Source: JBBDSJ01 sp040905025
Lineage (GTDB): Bacteria > Pseudomonadota > Gammaproteobacteria > Methylohalomonadales > Methylohalomonadaceae
DNA: 37,560 nucleotides
Direction of reading: 5' to 3'
NCBI GenBank assembly: GCA_040905025.1
Contig: JBBDSJ010000068.1
Span: 1 to 37,560, forward strand
Under the pieces are notes generated by a model. That model ran no database searches and was not told where the DNA came from. It saw only the letters and a program-made list of their open reading frames with translations. A program made the position numbers and the translations under genes. The stretch's first letter is position 1. The number at the start of each line of letters is the position of its first letter. This document shows, one piece after another, positions 1-7,499 of the stretch.

Positions 1-76
1 TGCGGGGAGTCGCAGTGTGGTCACGGATATCCGGCAGGCCGGTCTTGCCCGACTCAGTGTCTTGCTTTGTCGTCAT
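1..76 (-). CDS. 5' end of an unidentified gene, cut by the window edge
   Basis: An open frame starts at an ATG at 76 and runs leftwards off the window, giving 25 residues beginning MTTKQDTESGKTGLPD. A good ribosome-binding site (GAGGTGAC) lies just upstream of the ATG, which is the main reason to believe the start. No family can be recognised from so few residues. It could be a transposase or an ordinary chromosomal gene. Confidence 0.4.
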   Translation of the reverse strand, partial: MTTKQDTESGKTGLPDIRDHTATPR

Positions 77-112
77 AGTCACCTCGAGGCTGTTCAAAAC
101 TCTGTGTCAACC

Positions 113-134
113 CATCAGCTTTCATAAGCTGATG
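113..134. repeat. Perfect stem-loop (9-bp arms, 4-nt loop)
   Basis: CATCAGCTT and AAGCTGATG form a perfect 9-bp inverted repeat around TCAT. It sits between the IS3 remnant and the gene at the left edge. Together with the adjacent motif GGCTGTTCAAAACTC (88-102), which resembles insertion-sequence ends, it may be part of another IS end. That assignment is weak. Confidence 0.35.
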
Positions 135-147
135 TGTGATCATCCAG

Positions 148-292
148 GCGGCCCATCGTGAGGAATGCGCAGATTCCTGCTCGTGCACCATGCGAACGGC
201 GCGTTCCCGGACTTCCGGGGAATAGTGACCTTGTTTTTTCATCGGAGTATCCTCTCAAGTTAAAAGGTCTCCGGCAACCCCGGGGCGGTTCA
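148..292 (-). mobile_element. IS3-family remnant: left end plus start of orfA
   Basis: The minus-strand frame starting at 242 reads MKKQGHYSPEVRERAVRMV, the typical beginning of the IS3-family OrfA helix-turn-helix protein. Similarity stops after about 32 residues, near position 148. Upstream of the ATG the sequence TGAACCGCCCCGGGG (outer end at about 292) matches the terminal repeat style of IS407/IS51-group IS3 elements. The rest of orfA and all of orfB are missing, so this is a dead fragment. Confidence 0.7.
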
Positions 293-326
293 AAACCAAT
301 ATGACTGCCATTCCCGTACATGTGTA

Positions 327-1613
327 TCAGTTGAAGAACTGATAACTGTTTGGACCGCTTTCCTTGGTAGCGAACATGGCGGCATCTGCATTCTCTATCA
401 ATGTGTAGGCATCGGCTCCGCTTTCCGGATATAGACTGATGCCGATACTCAGGCTTATTTGGAGTTCCTGACCATCGATAACGCGCGGCAAAGCGGACTT
501 GGCCAGCATTTTTTCTGCCACCTGGGCGGCATCCTGCCTCGCTTCGATTTCGTTCAAGATAACAATAAACTCATCGCCACCCTGTCGGCTTACTGTGTCT
601 GTCGCGCGTACACAGGCCACGATGTCCGCCGCTACTTCCTGCAGCAAATTATCGCCGGCCGCGTGGCCAAAAGAGTCGTTAATTTGCTTAAAATCATCCA
701 GATCCAGAAACAGCAAGGCAATTTTCTTGTTGTGCCGATTAGCCATGCCTATGGCTTGGGCGAGACGGTCCATGAGCAGCGCTCGATTGGGCAGGCCGGT
801 GAGGAAGTCGTGTTGTGCAAGATGATCCATCTTCTGCATCTCAAGGCGTGATTGACGCGCATCGTGGAAAACTATCACCGCACCAGCCACCTTGCCGAAA
901 CGATCAGGAATGGGCGCTGCGGAATCCTCAATCGCCATGTCGGTACCATCGCGGCGGACCAGTATGCTGCCCAGGGCCAGCTCGACAATCCGATCCTCGG
1001 ATATGGCCCGCTGCGAAGGGCTTACCGCCCGCTGTCGAGTGGTACCATCGATAATCAGAAAGACTTCCTCGACTGGACGCCCAAGCGCCAATTCGCTCGA
1101 CCAGCCGGTCATCATTTCGGCTACCTTGTTGAGATAGACCAGCTTGCCTTTCAGATCAACGACCAGCACAGCATCTCCAATGGCATCCAGCGTGATCTGC
1201 GCCATATCCTCGAACGAAACATCACCGAAGTCTCTCGTAGAAGGCTCATTGGTTTGCCAGACACGCTTTGCCGTTTTGGAGCGGTCAACAGGATTCAGCA
1301 GTTCACTTATTTTCCAATTCAACCAGTCTGGTTTTTTCTTTATGCTGTCGGGAAGATATTGAAACACCTTCCCCTTGCCGACAGGTTGTATGCGCAAAAC
1401 TCCCTCCCAGACACAATTCGAATCCTGTTTCCAGGAGCTGCAGCGGTAACGCTGGACCGGCAGGACCAGGTTCAAAAGTCGATCGGCAAGTCGATGCGGA
1501 ATCCGAGCAAGGGGGCTGTCACAATAGGGACATGCAAGTCCCGTTTCGGGTGGGCTGGGACCTTTATAATCCAATGATTTCAAAGGCGTAGATGTGCCAG
1601 TAGTATTGGCCAT
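327..1613 (-). CDS. Zinc-ribbon/PAS/GGDEF diguanylate cyclase
   Basis: A 428-residue cytosolic signalling protein predicted to make cyclic di-GMP from two GTP. The N-terminus has a possible zinc ribbon (Cys28, Cys31, Cys58, Cys67). A PAS sensor domain follows at roughly 134-250, and a GGDEF domain at about 265-428. The catalytic motif is an intact GGDEF (345-349), and an inhibitory I-site RxxD (336-339) sits at the normal five-residue distance, so product feedback inhibition is likely. No membrane segment is seen, and the signal sensed by the PAS domain cannot be told. The gene stands alone between an IS3 remnant and a second, broken GGDEF gene. The ATG at 1613 gives a complete N-terminus. 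Family assignment is firm; the zinc ribbon is inferred from cysteine spacing. Confidence 0.9.
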   Translation of the reverse strand: MANTTGTSTPLKSLDYKGPSPPETGLACPYCDSPLARIPHRLADRLLNLVLPVQRYRCSSWKQDSNCVWEGVLRIQPVGKGKVFQYLPDSIKKKPDWLNWKISELLNPVDRSKTAKRVWQTNEPSTRDFGDVSFEDMAQITLDAIGDAVLVVDLKGKLVYLNKVAEMMTGWSSELALGRPVEEVFLIIDGTTRQRAVSPSQRAISEDRIVELALGSILVRRDGTDMAIEDSAAPIPDRFGKVAGAVIVFHDARQSRLEMQKMDHLAQHDFLTGLPNRALLMDRLAQAIGMANRHNKKIALLFLDLDDFKQINDSFGHAAGDNLLQEVAADIVACVRATDTVSRQGGDEFIVILNEIEARQDAAQVAEKMLAKSALPRVIDGQELQISLSIGISLYPESGADAYTLIENADAAMFATKESGPNSYQFFN

Positions 1614-1703
1614 AATGACTAATTATTCATAAGCGGTTATATGGCGTCTGTTCGATAACGCACCCATGATCGATATGGCAAGGTGGCTCTCCGGATAATT
1701 GGA

Positions 1704-1750
1704 AATAAGGGGTCGGAGTGAATAAAATTTATTCACTCCGACCCCTTATT
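1704..1750. repeat. 47-bp perfect palindrome (REP/RAYT-like)
   Basis: Two 23-bp arms, beginning AATAAGGGGTCGGAGTGAAT on both strands, are separated by one base. The arm motif resembles palindromes that flank REP-associated tyrosine transposase (Y1_Tnp) genes in gammaproteobacteria, but no such gene is present here. It abuts the truncated GGDEF gene starting at 1751, so it may be a solo insertion or deletion scar. In RNA it would form a very stable hairpin. Confidence 0.85.
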
Positions 1751-2076
1751 ATTCCGTGCTGCGCTGGATTGGCGACTTCTTCAGGGAACGCCTGCGCACC
1801 AATGACATCTGCGCGCGCCAGGGTGGCGAGGAATTCGTGATTCTATTACCGGAAACCGATACCGAAGGTGCCACTAAGATCGCTGAATCGCTGCGCCAGC
1901 AATTCGAGAATCATGCCCTGGAGTATAACGATGGCGAGATCCGTTTCACCTGCAGTTTCGGGGTTTCAGCCCTGGCCGATTTTGCCAACGACTCGCTGGA
2001 AAGTCTGCTCAAGCGTGCTGACAAGGTCCTTTACCAGGCCAAGGGCGACGGGCGCAACCGCGTCATGGTGAACTGA
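1751..2076 (+). pseudogene. 3' part of a second GGDEF gene, N-terminus lost
   Basis: The frame carries the C-terminal two thirds of a GGDEF domain: a GGEEF catalytic motif in the context RQGGEEFVILLPET, followed by the conserved strand FTCSFGVS and the end KADKVLYQAKGDGRNR. The first part of the domain (the metal-binding Asp of the D-x-FK-x-IND region and everything before it) is missing. Homology begins immediately after the palindrome at 1704-1750. A GTG at 1756 could be read as a start, but the product would lack half the active site. The palindrome and an associated deletion probably destroyed the gene. Confidence 0.8.
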
Positions 2077-2116
2077 CATTCAGGTATGCCGGCTATCAGA
2101 CCGGTTTCTGCAACAC

Positions 2117-2136
2117 GCCACGCATGAATGCGTGGC
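2117..2136. other. Short perfect stem-loop after the GGDEF remnant
   Basis: GCCACGCAT and ATGCGTGGC form a perfect 9-bp stem with a 2-nt gap, 40 nt after the GGDEF stop codon. No U-run follows, so it is at best a weak terminator. Confidence 0.4.
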
Positions 2137-2149
2137 CGGCTGGTCATTG

Positions 2150-2179
2150 ATCCAGAAAAATGCTATCGTTTTTCTGGAT
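2150..2179. promoter_or_regulatory. Inverted repeat upstream of the AbiE operon, likely operator
   Basis: ATCCAGAAAAA and TTTTTCTGGAT form perfect 11-bp arms around 8 nt, ending 19 nt before the antitoxin ATG. AbiEi antitoxins are known to repress their own operon by binding inverted repeats in the promoter, so this is the natural operator candidate. The A/T tracts also allow an intrinsic terminator reading from upstream; both roles are inference. Confidence 0.55.
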
Positions 2180-2198
2180 TATCTAAGACCTTTATGTT

Positions 2199-2813
2199 AT
2201 GAAAAATCTAATAGAATCATGCTATTACTTTATTATTGGCCACGGCAGGGGATGGGCATTCTCGTCCAGTGACTTGTTGAGCCGCTTCAGTCGCCAGCAG
2301 GCCGATAGTCTGCTTTCGGAGTTGGTAAAGCAGGGTAAGATCCGCCGGGTGGCTAGGGGTATGTACGATTACCCCGCCTACAGTGAGTTACTAAAAAAAG
2401 AACTCAGCCCGGATATAGATCAAGTGGCCAATGCCTATGCCCGCAAGTTCAACTGGCGCATTGCCGTTTCCGGCGAAACGGCCCTGTATATGCTGGGGCT
2501 GTCCACCCAGGTGCCGGCCAGTTATGTGTATTTGAGTGATGGCTCCGGTCGCCGCTATGAGGTGATGGGGCAGACTCTGGTGTTTAGAAAAGCCAAACTC
2601 AAGGACATCGGCTTTAAGCATCGTGACAGTACCCTGCTGGTTCAGGCACTCAAGGCGTTGGGTAAGGAGCATGTTACGCCGGAGGTCATTGCCAGGATTC
2701 GGGCGCAGATTGCCCCCGTGTATTATGAGCGCATTCTCAGGGATACCCGCAGTAGTACCGGTTGGATCTATGAGGCTATCGGGCAGATATGCAGGAGTGA
2801 CAGCGATGGATAG
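2199..2813 (+). CDS. abiEi: AbiEi-like antitoxin (DUF6088 type), type IV toxin-antitoxin
   Basis: A 204-residue cytosolic protein. Residues 1-55 look like a winged helix-turn-helix (SSSDLLSRFSRQQADSLLSEL, then KIRRVARGMYDYP), as in AbiEi antitoxins and DUF6088 proteins. The remainder (SGETALYMLGLSTQVP, YVYLSDG) fits the C-terminal antitoxin domain. It should neutralise the nucleotidyltransferase encoded by the next gene and repress the operon through the inverted repeat upstream. Its stop overlaps the toxin start by 8 nt, the classic tight coupling of such pairs. The ribosome-binding site before the ATG at 2199 is weak. Family recognition is good; the regulatory role is inferred from known AbiE systems. 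Confidence 0.8.
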   Translation: MKNLIESCYYFIIGHGRGWAFSSSDLLSRFSRQQADSLLSELVKQGKIRRVARGMYDYPAYSELLKKELSPDIDQVANAYARKFNWRIAVSGETALYMLGLSTQVPASYVYLSDGSGRRYEVMGQTLVFRKAKLKDIGFKHRDSTLLVQALKALGKEHVTPEVIARIRAQIAPVYYERILRDTRSSTGWIYEAIGQICRSDSDG

Positions 2814-3798
2814 CGTCGCCCGCTTGCCGGATAAGCAGCGTCAGGATCTGTTCGCCGAGACGGCGGCGGCAATGAAGACGGTTCCCGCTATTATCGAAAA
2901 AGACTTCTGGGTAGTGTGGGTGCTGGGCAATCTGTTTGCTGACCCTGTGCTTGGGCGGATTCTCCAGTTTAAGGGTGGTACCAGCCTTTCCAAGGTATTT
3001 GGTGTCATCGGCCGGTTTTCGGAAGATATTGATCTGATTCTGGATTGGCGTGAGGTGGTGCAGGGTGATCCGCATCAGGACCGCTCGAAAACCCAGCAGG
3101 TGAAATTCAACGAGGCGACCAATGTGCAGGCGATTGCCTATATCAAGGAAAACTTGCTGTCCCGGATTTCCGGGATATTGTCGCCATTGTGCGCTTGTGC
3201 AATTGATGCCGACAATCCGTTTGCGATATCGGTTCGCTATCCAGCTTTGTTCAAGGCCGGATATTTGCGTCCGGAGATACTGCTTGAGATAGGCCCGTTG
3301 GCATCATGGTCTCCATCGGATGTGTTTGATGTCATGCCTTACGCAGCCGCACATTTTCCGCAGGTGTTTTCAACGCCAATGTGTCGGGTGCCGACTATTC
3401 TGGCCAAACGTACCTTTTGGGAAAAAGCCACGATTTTGCATCAGGAGGCGCATCGCGATCCGAAAAAGCCGATGCCGCCACGCTATTCGCGACATTACTA
3501 TGATTTGGCCTTGCTCGCGCAATCTGATGTCAAAGAGCAGGCTTTGTCGGATTCCGGTTTGCTGGATGAAGTTGTGCAATTCAAGCAGCGCTTTTACCCC
3601 TGCGCATGGGCCAGATATGAGTTGGCGTCGCCTGGTGCGTTGAGATTACTGCCGCTGGATGGTCGCATGAAGGAGGTCGCCAGCGACTACGACAAGATGC
3701 GGGAAATGATTTTCGACAAGCACTTGGCGTTTGCAGAAATTATTGAACGCCTGCGGGACTTGGAAAACGAAATCAACACACTGTCGAGGCAGGCATGA
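2806..3798 (+). CDS. abiEii: AbiEii/AbiGii-type nucleotidyltransferase toxin
   Basis: A 330-residue protein of the AbiEii family (PF08843), nucleotidyltransferase-fold toxins of type IV toxin-antitoxin and phage-defence systems. The diagnostic active site is present: GGTSLSK at about 57-63, then FSEDIDL with two aspartates (74 and 76). Related toxins transfer nucleotides to tRNA or other targets; the target here is unknown. The ATG at 2806 is chosen over an upstream in-frame extension because AGGAG (2793-2797) lies 8 nt before it and it overlaps the antitoxin end, as usual for the family. The stop codon overlaps the start of a small ORF (ATGA). No lesion is visible, so the module could be active. 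Confidence 0.88.
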   Translation: MDSVARLPDKQRQDLFAETAAAMKTVPAIIEKDFWVVWVLGNLFADPVLGRILQFKGGTSLSKVFGVIGRFSEDIDLILDWREVVQGDPHQDRSKTQQVKFNEATNVQAIAYIKENLLSRISGILSPLCACAIDADNPFAISVRYPALFKAGYLRPEILLEIGPLASWSPSDVFDVMPYAAAHFPQVFSTPMCRVPTILAKRTFWEKATILHQEAHRDPKKPMPPRYSRHYYDLALLAQSDVKEQALSDSGLLDEVVQFKQRFYPCAWARYELASPGALRLLPLDGRMKEVASDYDKMREMIFDKHLAFAEIIERLRDLENEINTLSRQA

Positions 3799-3932
3799 CT
3801 GAAAAACTTACCGAACGTAACAAGGATATCTTCTCGCGTATGATGAACGACGATGCTTTCCGCAATGTCGCAGCGGGATATCTGATGAAGGCGGTATATC
3901 GGCATATGTCGAGTGGTGGTGTTGAAAAGTAA
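3795..3932 (+). CDS. 45-residue ORF coupled to the toxin, resembling an HsdR C-terminus
   Basis: The frame opens with an ATGA overlap with the toxin stop and reads MTEKLTERNKDIFSRMMNDD, ending in LMKAVYRHMSSGGVEK. The pattern (N-x-x-I-F-x-R-x-M-x-D-x-x-F, then a short helix ending in V-Y) resembles the last residues of type I restriction HsdR subunits. It may be a relic of a restriction gene or a small third gene of the AbiE operon. Translational coupling is visible; function is not known. Confidence 0.45.
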   Translation: MTEKLTERNKDIFSRMMNDDAFRNVAAGYLMKAVYRHMSSGGVEK

Positions 3933-4381
3933 AAAATACGGAACTGCCTAAATGATAGCCACCAAAGCTAAACTAGATGAAATATTCCAGTATGTATTTC
4001 AAGCCTATCAGACAGTGCCTTCGCTATTTTATGCATCGGTCTAGTTTCTGATCTGTCATTTTGTGACCATTTTAGCTAACACTCACTTTTTGCCAGAAAT
4101 GACACAATGTAAATTCAATGCAGCAAAAAGTTGGTCACAATTTGGTCACAGAGGGTCAGTGATAACTTACCTCTTTCGGAAGCTAACCCCGGAATTCGAT
4201 TTCGCTCTGTTTCAATTGGTATAAATATTTGTTAAACAATAACTTATATTGATTTCTCCCATTCGGCGGGTATCTCATTACACCTATTAAAACAGATAAA
4301 AGTCATTATGGATGGGCACAATTGGCAGAATTGGAATGGACAGAATAATGGGGTATTCTGACCCTTAGCCATTCTTTAAGG
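3933..4381. other. AT-rich intergenic stretch with no recognisable gene
   Basis: No convincing coding frame or RNA gene was found. It holds a tandem TTGGTCACAA/TTTGGTCACA (4131-4150) and a 7-bp stem-loop CAGAATA/TATTCTG (4341-4360). A 30-codon ORF at 3951 has no recognisable content. The composition differs from the GC-rich core to the right. Confidence 0.5.
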
Positions 4382-4696
4382 TTGCTCGTGCCAAGGAAAA
4401 CTGCAGTAAAAGCAGAGATTGTTTGGTCGCCACTCTCCAGTGTTATCAGGACGCATGAAGAACTGTGTCGGTTACTTCTGGATATTGATTTTCCACCTTT
4501 GTCTATTCCTGCTGATAATCCTGTACCAGCATCAGCGTATGTCCAAACTCATCTCCTTAATTTGTGCCCCATTAGGGTGCAGTCAGTACGCGACGGATAT
4601 GTCTGCATCGGTGGCCTGCGGTGTCGTCAGCGTCTGACAGTGGCGATGGATCCGCTGGTGCAACGGTTCGATAACGAACAGCACCAAGGTAAATAA
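4382..4696 (+). CDS. Doubtful 104-residue ORF with a faint ParB-like segment
   Basis: The frame starts at a TTG. It contains LLDIDFPPLSIPADNPVP and then PIRVQSVRDGYVCIGGLRC, which loosely recalls the ParB/sulfiredoxin-type pattern of a short hydrophobic PI-x-V strand followed by a DGY-x-x-x-G-x-R motif. The second half overlaps a better-supported minus-strand membrane remnant, so only the first part, if any, is real. No ribosome-binding site is evident. It may be a broken gene. Confidence 0.25.
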   Translation: MLVPRKTAVKAEIVWSPLSSVIRTHEELCRLLLDIDFPPLSIPADNPVPASAYVQTHLLNLCPIRVQSVRDGYVCIGGLRCRQRLTVAMDPLVQRFDNEQHQGK

Positions 4697-4800
4697 CAGC
4701 CAGATCGCAATCATGGCATGCATCCACTAAAAGTCGATATCCAGCAGACGCCCCCAGGCCGCAAGCCGGTGCGTGAGGTAAAAGCCGGTCAACCGGCAAC
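4583..4800 (-). pseudogene. C-terminal remnant of an integral membrane protein, with internal stop
   Basis: On the minus strand a frame reads HRLAAWGRLLDIDF, an in-frame TAG (4727-4729), then WMHAMIAIWLLFTLVLF, VIEPL and a hydrophilic tail to a TGA at 4583. The stretch after the stop is a classic transmembrane helix. Reading through the TAG gives a continuous membrane-protein C-terminus, so a nonsense mutation in an old gene is the simplest explanation. The family is not identified with confidence. Confidence 0.45.
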
Positions 4801-4851
4801 CGTGACGGATAGCTTCGCCTGCCGAGAAAAGTGAGCCTCCAGGCTGGTGAA

Positions 4852-5121
4852 CTATGCTAGCGCCGTGATCGCGTTTGGCTGCCGTCGCATAGCCAGCAGG
4901 ATGGGTGTTTTTACCAACACGTAAAGCAAAAGCGTCAGACTCCACGGTAGGCTAGGCCAGTCAAGCAGCTCGTCAATTACGTAAATACTCGTTAGCACCC
5001 GCAGACAGACAGCCAGCGGCATCCATGTGAAGGCGGCGAACCGCCCCCCCATCGGGCGACTGCCCCGCTGCCGGCTGGATAGCATTAGCCGCTGTTGCCT
5101 CCAGGTCGATCGGCCTTCCAA
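4852..5121 (-). pseudogene. Membrane-protein remnant, possibly NnrS C-terminus
   Basis: The minus-strand frame contains two hydrophobic segments (MPLAVCLRVLTSIYVI and LPWSLTLLLYVLVKTPILLA) and ends soon after. The end pattern (W-x-L-x-x-L-L-Y-V-x-x-x-x-P-I-L-L) resembles the last helix of NnrS-type heme/copper membrane proteins of denitrifiers. No good start or ribosome-binding site is seen, and the frame is followed in another frame by a second membrane remnant. A decayed gene or pair of genes is likely; the NnrS link is inference. Confidence 0.35.
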
Positions 5122-5281
5122 ATTTTTTCCCGCCCCGTTATCTGTTGCAGCGATAAACGATTACAGGTTGTCGGCAGGGTCGGCCTATATGTCTATCAAA
5201 CCTGGATCAACGATCATGGACGCGACCGGAACACGTTGCGGGCGCTGTACGAGGTGGGGACAAAGACGAGATCTACATTGC

Positions 5282-5325
5282 CACAATATATAGCGTCTTG
5301 ATGTAAATCAATGCACAATATATAG
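5282..5325. promoter_or_regulatory. Pair of NrdR-like boxes in the nrdD promoter
   Basis: The 12-bp sequence CACAATATATAG occurs twice, at 5282-5293 and 5314-5325, 32 bp apart. It fits the known NrdR-box consensus (acaCwAtATaTwGtgt), and tandem boxes spaced by about three helical turns are the normal arrangement. NrdR represses ribonucleotide reductase genes according to dATP/ATP level. The downstream box lies just before the likely -10 element, so binding would block the promoter. Confidence 0.75.
5298..5311. promoter_or_regulatory. FNR/ANR/DNR box of nrdD
   Basis: TTGATGTAAATCAA is a perfect match to the FNR consensus TTGAT-N4-ATCAA. Its centre is about 41 bp before the expected transcription start set by TATAGT at 5333-5338, the position of a class II FNR-activated promoter. 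Anaerobic induction of the class III reductase is expected. Confidence 0.85.
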
Positions 5326-5332
5326 GGAATTG

Positions 5333-5338
5333 TATAGT
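5333..5338 (+). promoter_or_regulatory. Likely -10 element of the nrdD promoter
   Basis: TATAGT lies where a class II FNR-dependent promoter needs its -10 hexamer. The predicted start of transcription is near 5345, about 40 nt before the nrdD ATG. No good -35 hexamer is visible, as expected if FNR replaces it. Confidence 0.55.
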
Positions 5339-5385
5339 ACGGGCTCGTACAGTCATGGTCGTTTGCCCACGTGGAGGAAGATACA

Positions 5386-7461
5386 ATGCCCGAGCTAGAC
5401 AGTCCTGCCAGTACCGTTCCATTGTCGTCCCCCACCTGCCGGGCTGTGCGCAAGCGCGATGGTAGCAAGGCCGCCTTTGATGTCGGCCGGATCAAAGCCG
5501 CAATTCTTCACGCCGGCTTGGCCAGCGGTGAGTATACCGATGCGGCGACGTCGGAATTGTGCGCCCGGGTATTGGAGCGGTTGCATGGATTGCAGCCAAC
5601 CGAGCCGGTAGCGATCGAGACCATCCAGGACGTTGTTGAGCAGACCTTGGCAGACAGCGGCTATTTCCGGACCGCGCGCGCGTATATCGTCTACCGCGAA
5701 CAGCACCGTCGTCTGCGCCAGGATCGTCAGACCCTGGTGGATGTCGAAAGCGCTATAAATGAATACCTGGATCGCCAGGACTGGCGCATCAACGCTAATG
5801 CCAACCAGGGCTATTCACTCGGCGGGCTGATTCTCAATGTCTCGGGCAAGATGGTGGCCAACTACTGGCTGAGCCATGTCTATCCACCCGCAATCGGCCA
5901 AGCCCACCGCGATGCAGATATCCACATCCATGATCTGGACATGCTCTCCGGCTACTGCGCCGGCTGGTCGCTGCGTACGCTGCTGCACGAAGGACTAAAC
6001 GGTATCCCTGGCAAGATCGAGGCCGGCCCGCCACGGCATCTGAGTTCGGCGGTCGGTCAGATCGTCAATTTTCTCGGCACCCTGCAGAACGAATGGGCCG
6101 GCGCCCAGGCGTTCAGTTCGTTCGATACTTACATGGCACCGTTTGTACGCAAGGACAGTCTCTCCTACGACGAGGTTCGGCAGTGCATTCAGGAGCTGAT
6201 TTACAACCTTAACGTGCCATCGCGCTGGGGTACCCAGACGCCGTTCACTAACCTGACTTTCGACTGGACCTGTCCAGCGGATCTGCGTGAGCAGGTACCG
6301 GTTATCGGTGGTGAGGAGATGCCGTTCACCTACGGTGATTTGCAGCCGGAAATGGATCTGATCAACCGTGCCTACATCGAGGTCATGACCACCGGCGACG
6401 CCCGTGGCCGGGTGTTCACATTTCCCATTCCCACATACAACATCACCCGTGATTTTCCCTGGGAGTCTGAAAATGCTGAGCGGTTATTCGCCATGACGGC
6501 TAAATACGGTCTGCCCTATTTCCAGAACTTCATTAACTCGGAGCTCGAGCCAAACATGGTGCGCTCCATGTGCTGCCGACTGCAGCTGGATTTGCGCGAA
6601 CTCTTGAAACGCGGCAACGGCCTGTTTGGCAGCGCCGAGCAGACCGGTTCCCTGGGCGTGGTCACGGTCAACTGCGCGCGCCTCGGGTACCTGTACAGCG
6701 GTAGCGAAAAGGCGCTCTACCAGCGCTTGGATGAATTGTTGGAACTGGGTAAACAGAGCCTGGAGATCAAGCGCAAGGTCATCCAGCGGCACATGGATGC
6801 AGGGCTCTTCCCCTATACCAGGCGCTACTTAGGCACGCTGCGTAATCACTTCTCTACGCTCGGCGTCAATGGTATTAACGAGATGATCCGTAATTTCACC
6901 GCCGGTGATCACGATATCACCAGCGACTGGGGTCACGATTTTGCCGGCCGTCTGCTCGATCACGTACGTGAGCGGATGGTGGCGTTCCAGGAGGAAACCG
7001 GTCACCTTTACAACCTTGAAGCGACGCCGGCCGAGGGGACTACTTACCGTTTTGCCCGCGAGGACCGGCGGCGCTATCCCGCCATCCTGCAGGCGGGTAC
7101 GCCGGAGACACCCTATTACACCAACTCCTCGCAATTGCCGGTCGGATTCACCGACGATCCGTTCGAGGCCCTGGCCCGGCAGGATGAGCTGCAGCGCAAA
7201 TATACCGGCGGCACGGTGCTGCACTTATATATGAGTGAGCGAATCTCATCTACCACGGCCTGCAGCCGCCTGGTGCGACGAGCGTTGGAGAGTTTCAGTT
7301 TGCCCTATATCACAATCACGCCGACGTTCTCCATTTGCCCGACACATGGTTATCTGTCCGGCGAGCACGAATTCTGTCCGCGTTGCGATGAGCAATTATT
7401 GATCCACAAGCAATCGCAAGGTGACAGAGGTTTAAGTAACAATTTTTCCCAGTACGCGTAG
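5386..7461 (+). CDS. nrdD: Anaerobic ribonucleoside-triphosphate reductase, catalytic part without glycyl-radical end
   Basis: Class III ribonucleotide reductase reduces NTPs to dNTPs without oxygen. This 691-residue protein has an ATP-cone regulatory domain (about 19-110, starting RAVRKRDGSKAAFDV) and the NrdD barrel, with the conserved SMCCRLQLDLREL and GSLGVVTVN regions of the active site. Near the end is a zinc-ribbon-like C-x2-H...C-x2-C set (Cys651, His654, Cys664, Cys667). The usual C-terminal glycyl-radical segment (RVxGY) is absent. The protein stops 24 residues after the last cysteine, and the missing segment is encoded by the next gene. The ATG at 5386 is preferred over a GTG at 5371 because GGAGG (5373-5377) lies 8 nt before it. 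Expression is probably FNR-activated and NrdR-repressed. Confidence 0.93.
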   Translation: MPELDSPASTVPLSSPTCRAVRKRDGSKAAFDVGRIKAAILHAGLASGEYTDAATSELCARVLERLHGLQPTEPVAIETIQDVVEQTLADSGYFRTARAYIVYREQHRRLRQDRQTLVDVESAINEYLDRQDWRINANANQGYSLGGLILNVSGKMVANYWLSHVYPPAIGQAHRDADIHIHDLDMLSGYCAGWSLRTLLHEGLNGIPGKIEAGPPRHLSSAVGQIVNFLGTLQNEWAGAQAFSSFDTYMAPFVRKDSLSYDEVRQCIQELIYNLNVPSRWGTQTPFTNLTFDWTCPADLREQVPVIGGEEMPFTYGDLQPEMDLINRAYIEVMTTGDARGRVFTFPIPTYNITRDFPWESENAERLFAMTAKYGLPYFQNFINSELEPNMVRSMCCRLQLDLRELLKRGNGLFGSAEQTGSLGVVTVNCARLGYLYSGSEKALYQRLDELLELGKQSLEIKRKVIQRHMDAGLFPYTRRYLGTLRNHFSTLGVNGINEMIRNFTAGDHDITSDWGHDFAGRLLDHVRERMVAFQEETGHLYNLEATPAEGTTYRFAREDRRRYPAILQAGTPETPYYTNSSQLPVGFTDDPFEALARQDELQRKYTGGTVLHLYMSERISSTTACSRLVRRALESFSLPYITITPTFSICPTHGYLSGEHEFCPRCDEQLLIHKQSQGDRGLSNNFSQYA

Positions 7462-7499
7462 TCCATTGCATCCCTTAAATATAACTGGAGAGAGGTATT

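Noticed and set aside
3951..4043. 30-codon ORF after the AbiE operon
   Set aside because: No ribosome-binding site or recognisable sequence; too short to support.
3933..5280. Possible tRNA, CRISPR or integrase attachment site in the AT-rich gap
   Set aside because: No cloverleaf signature, regular repeat array or integrase gene could be found by reading.
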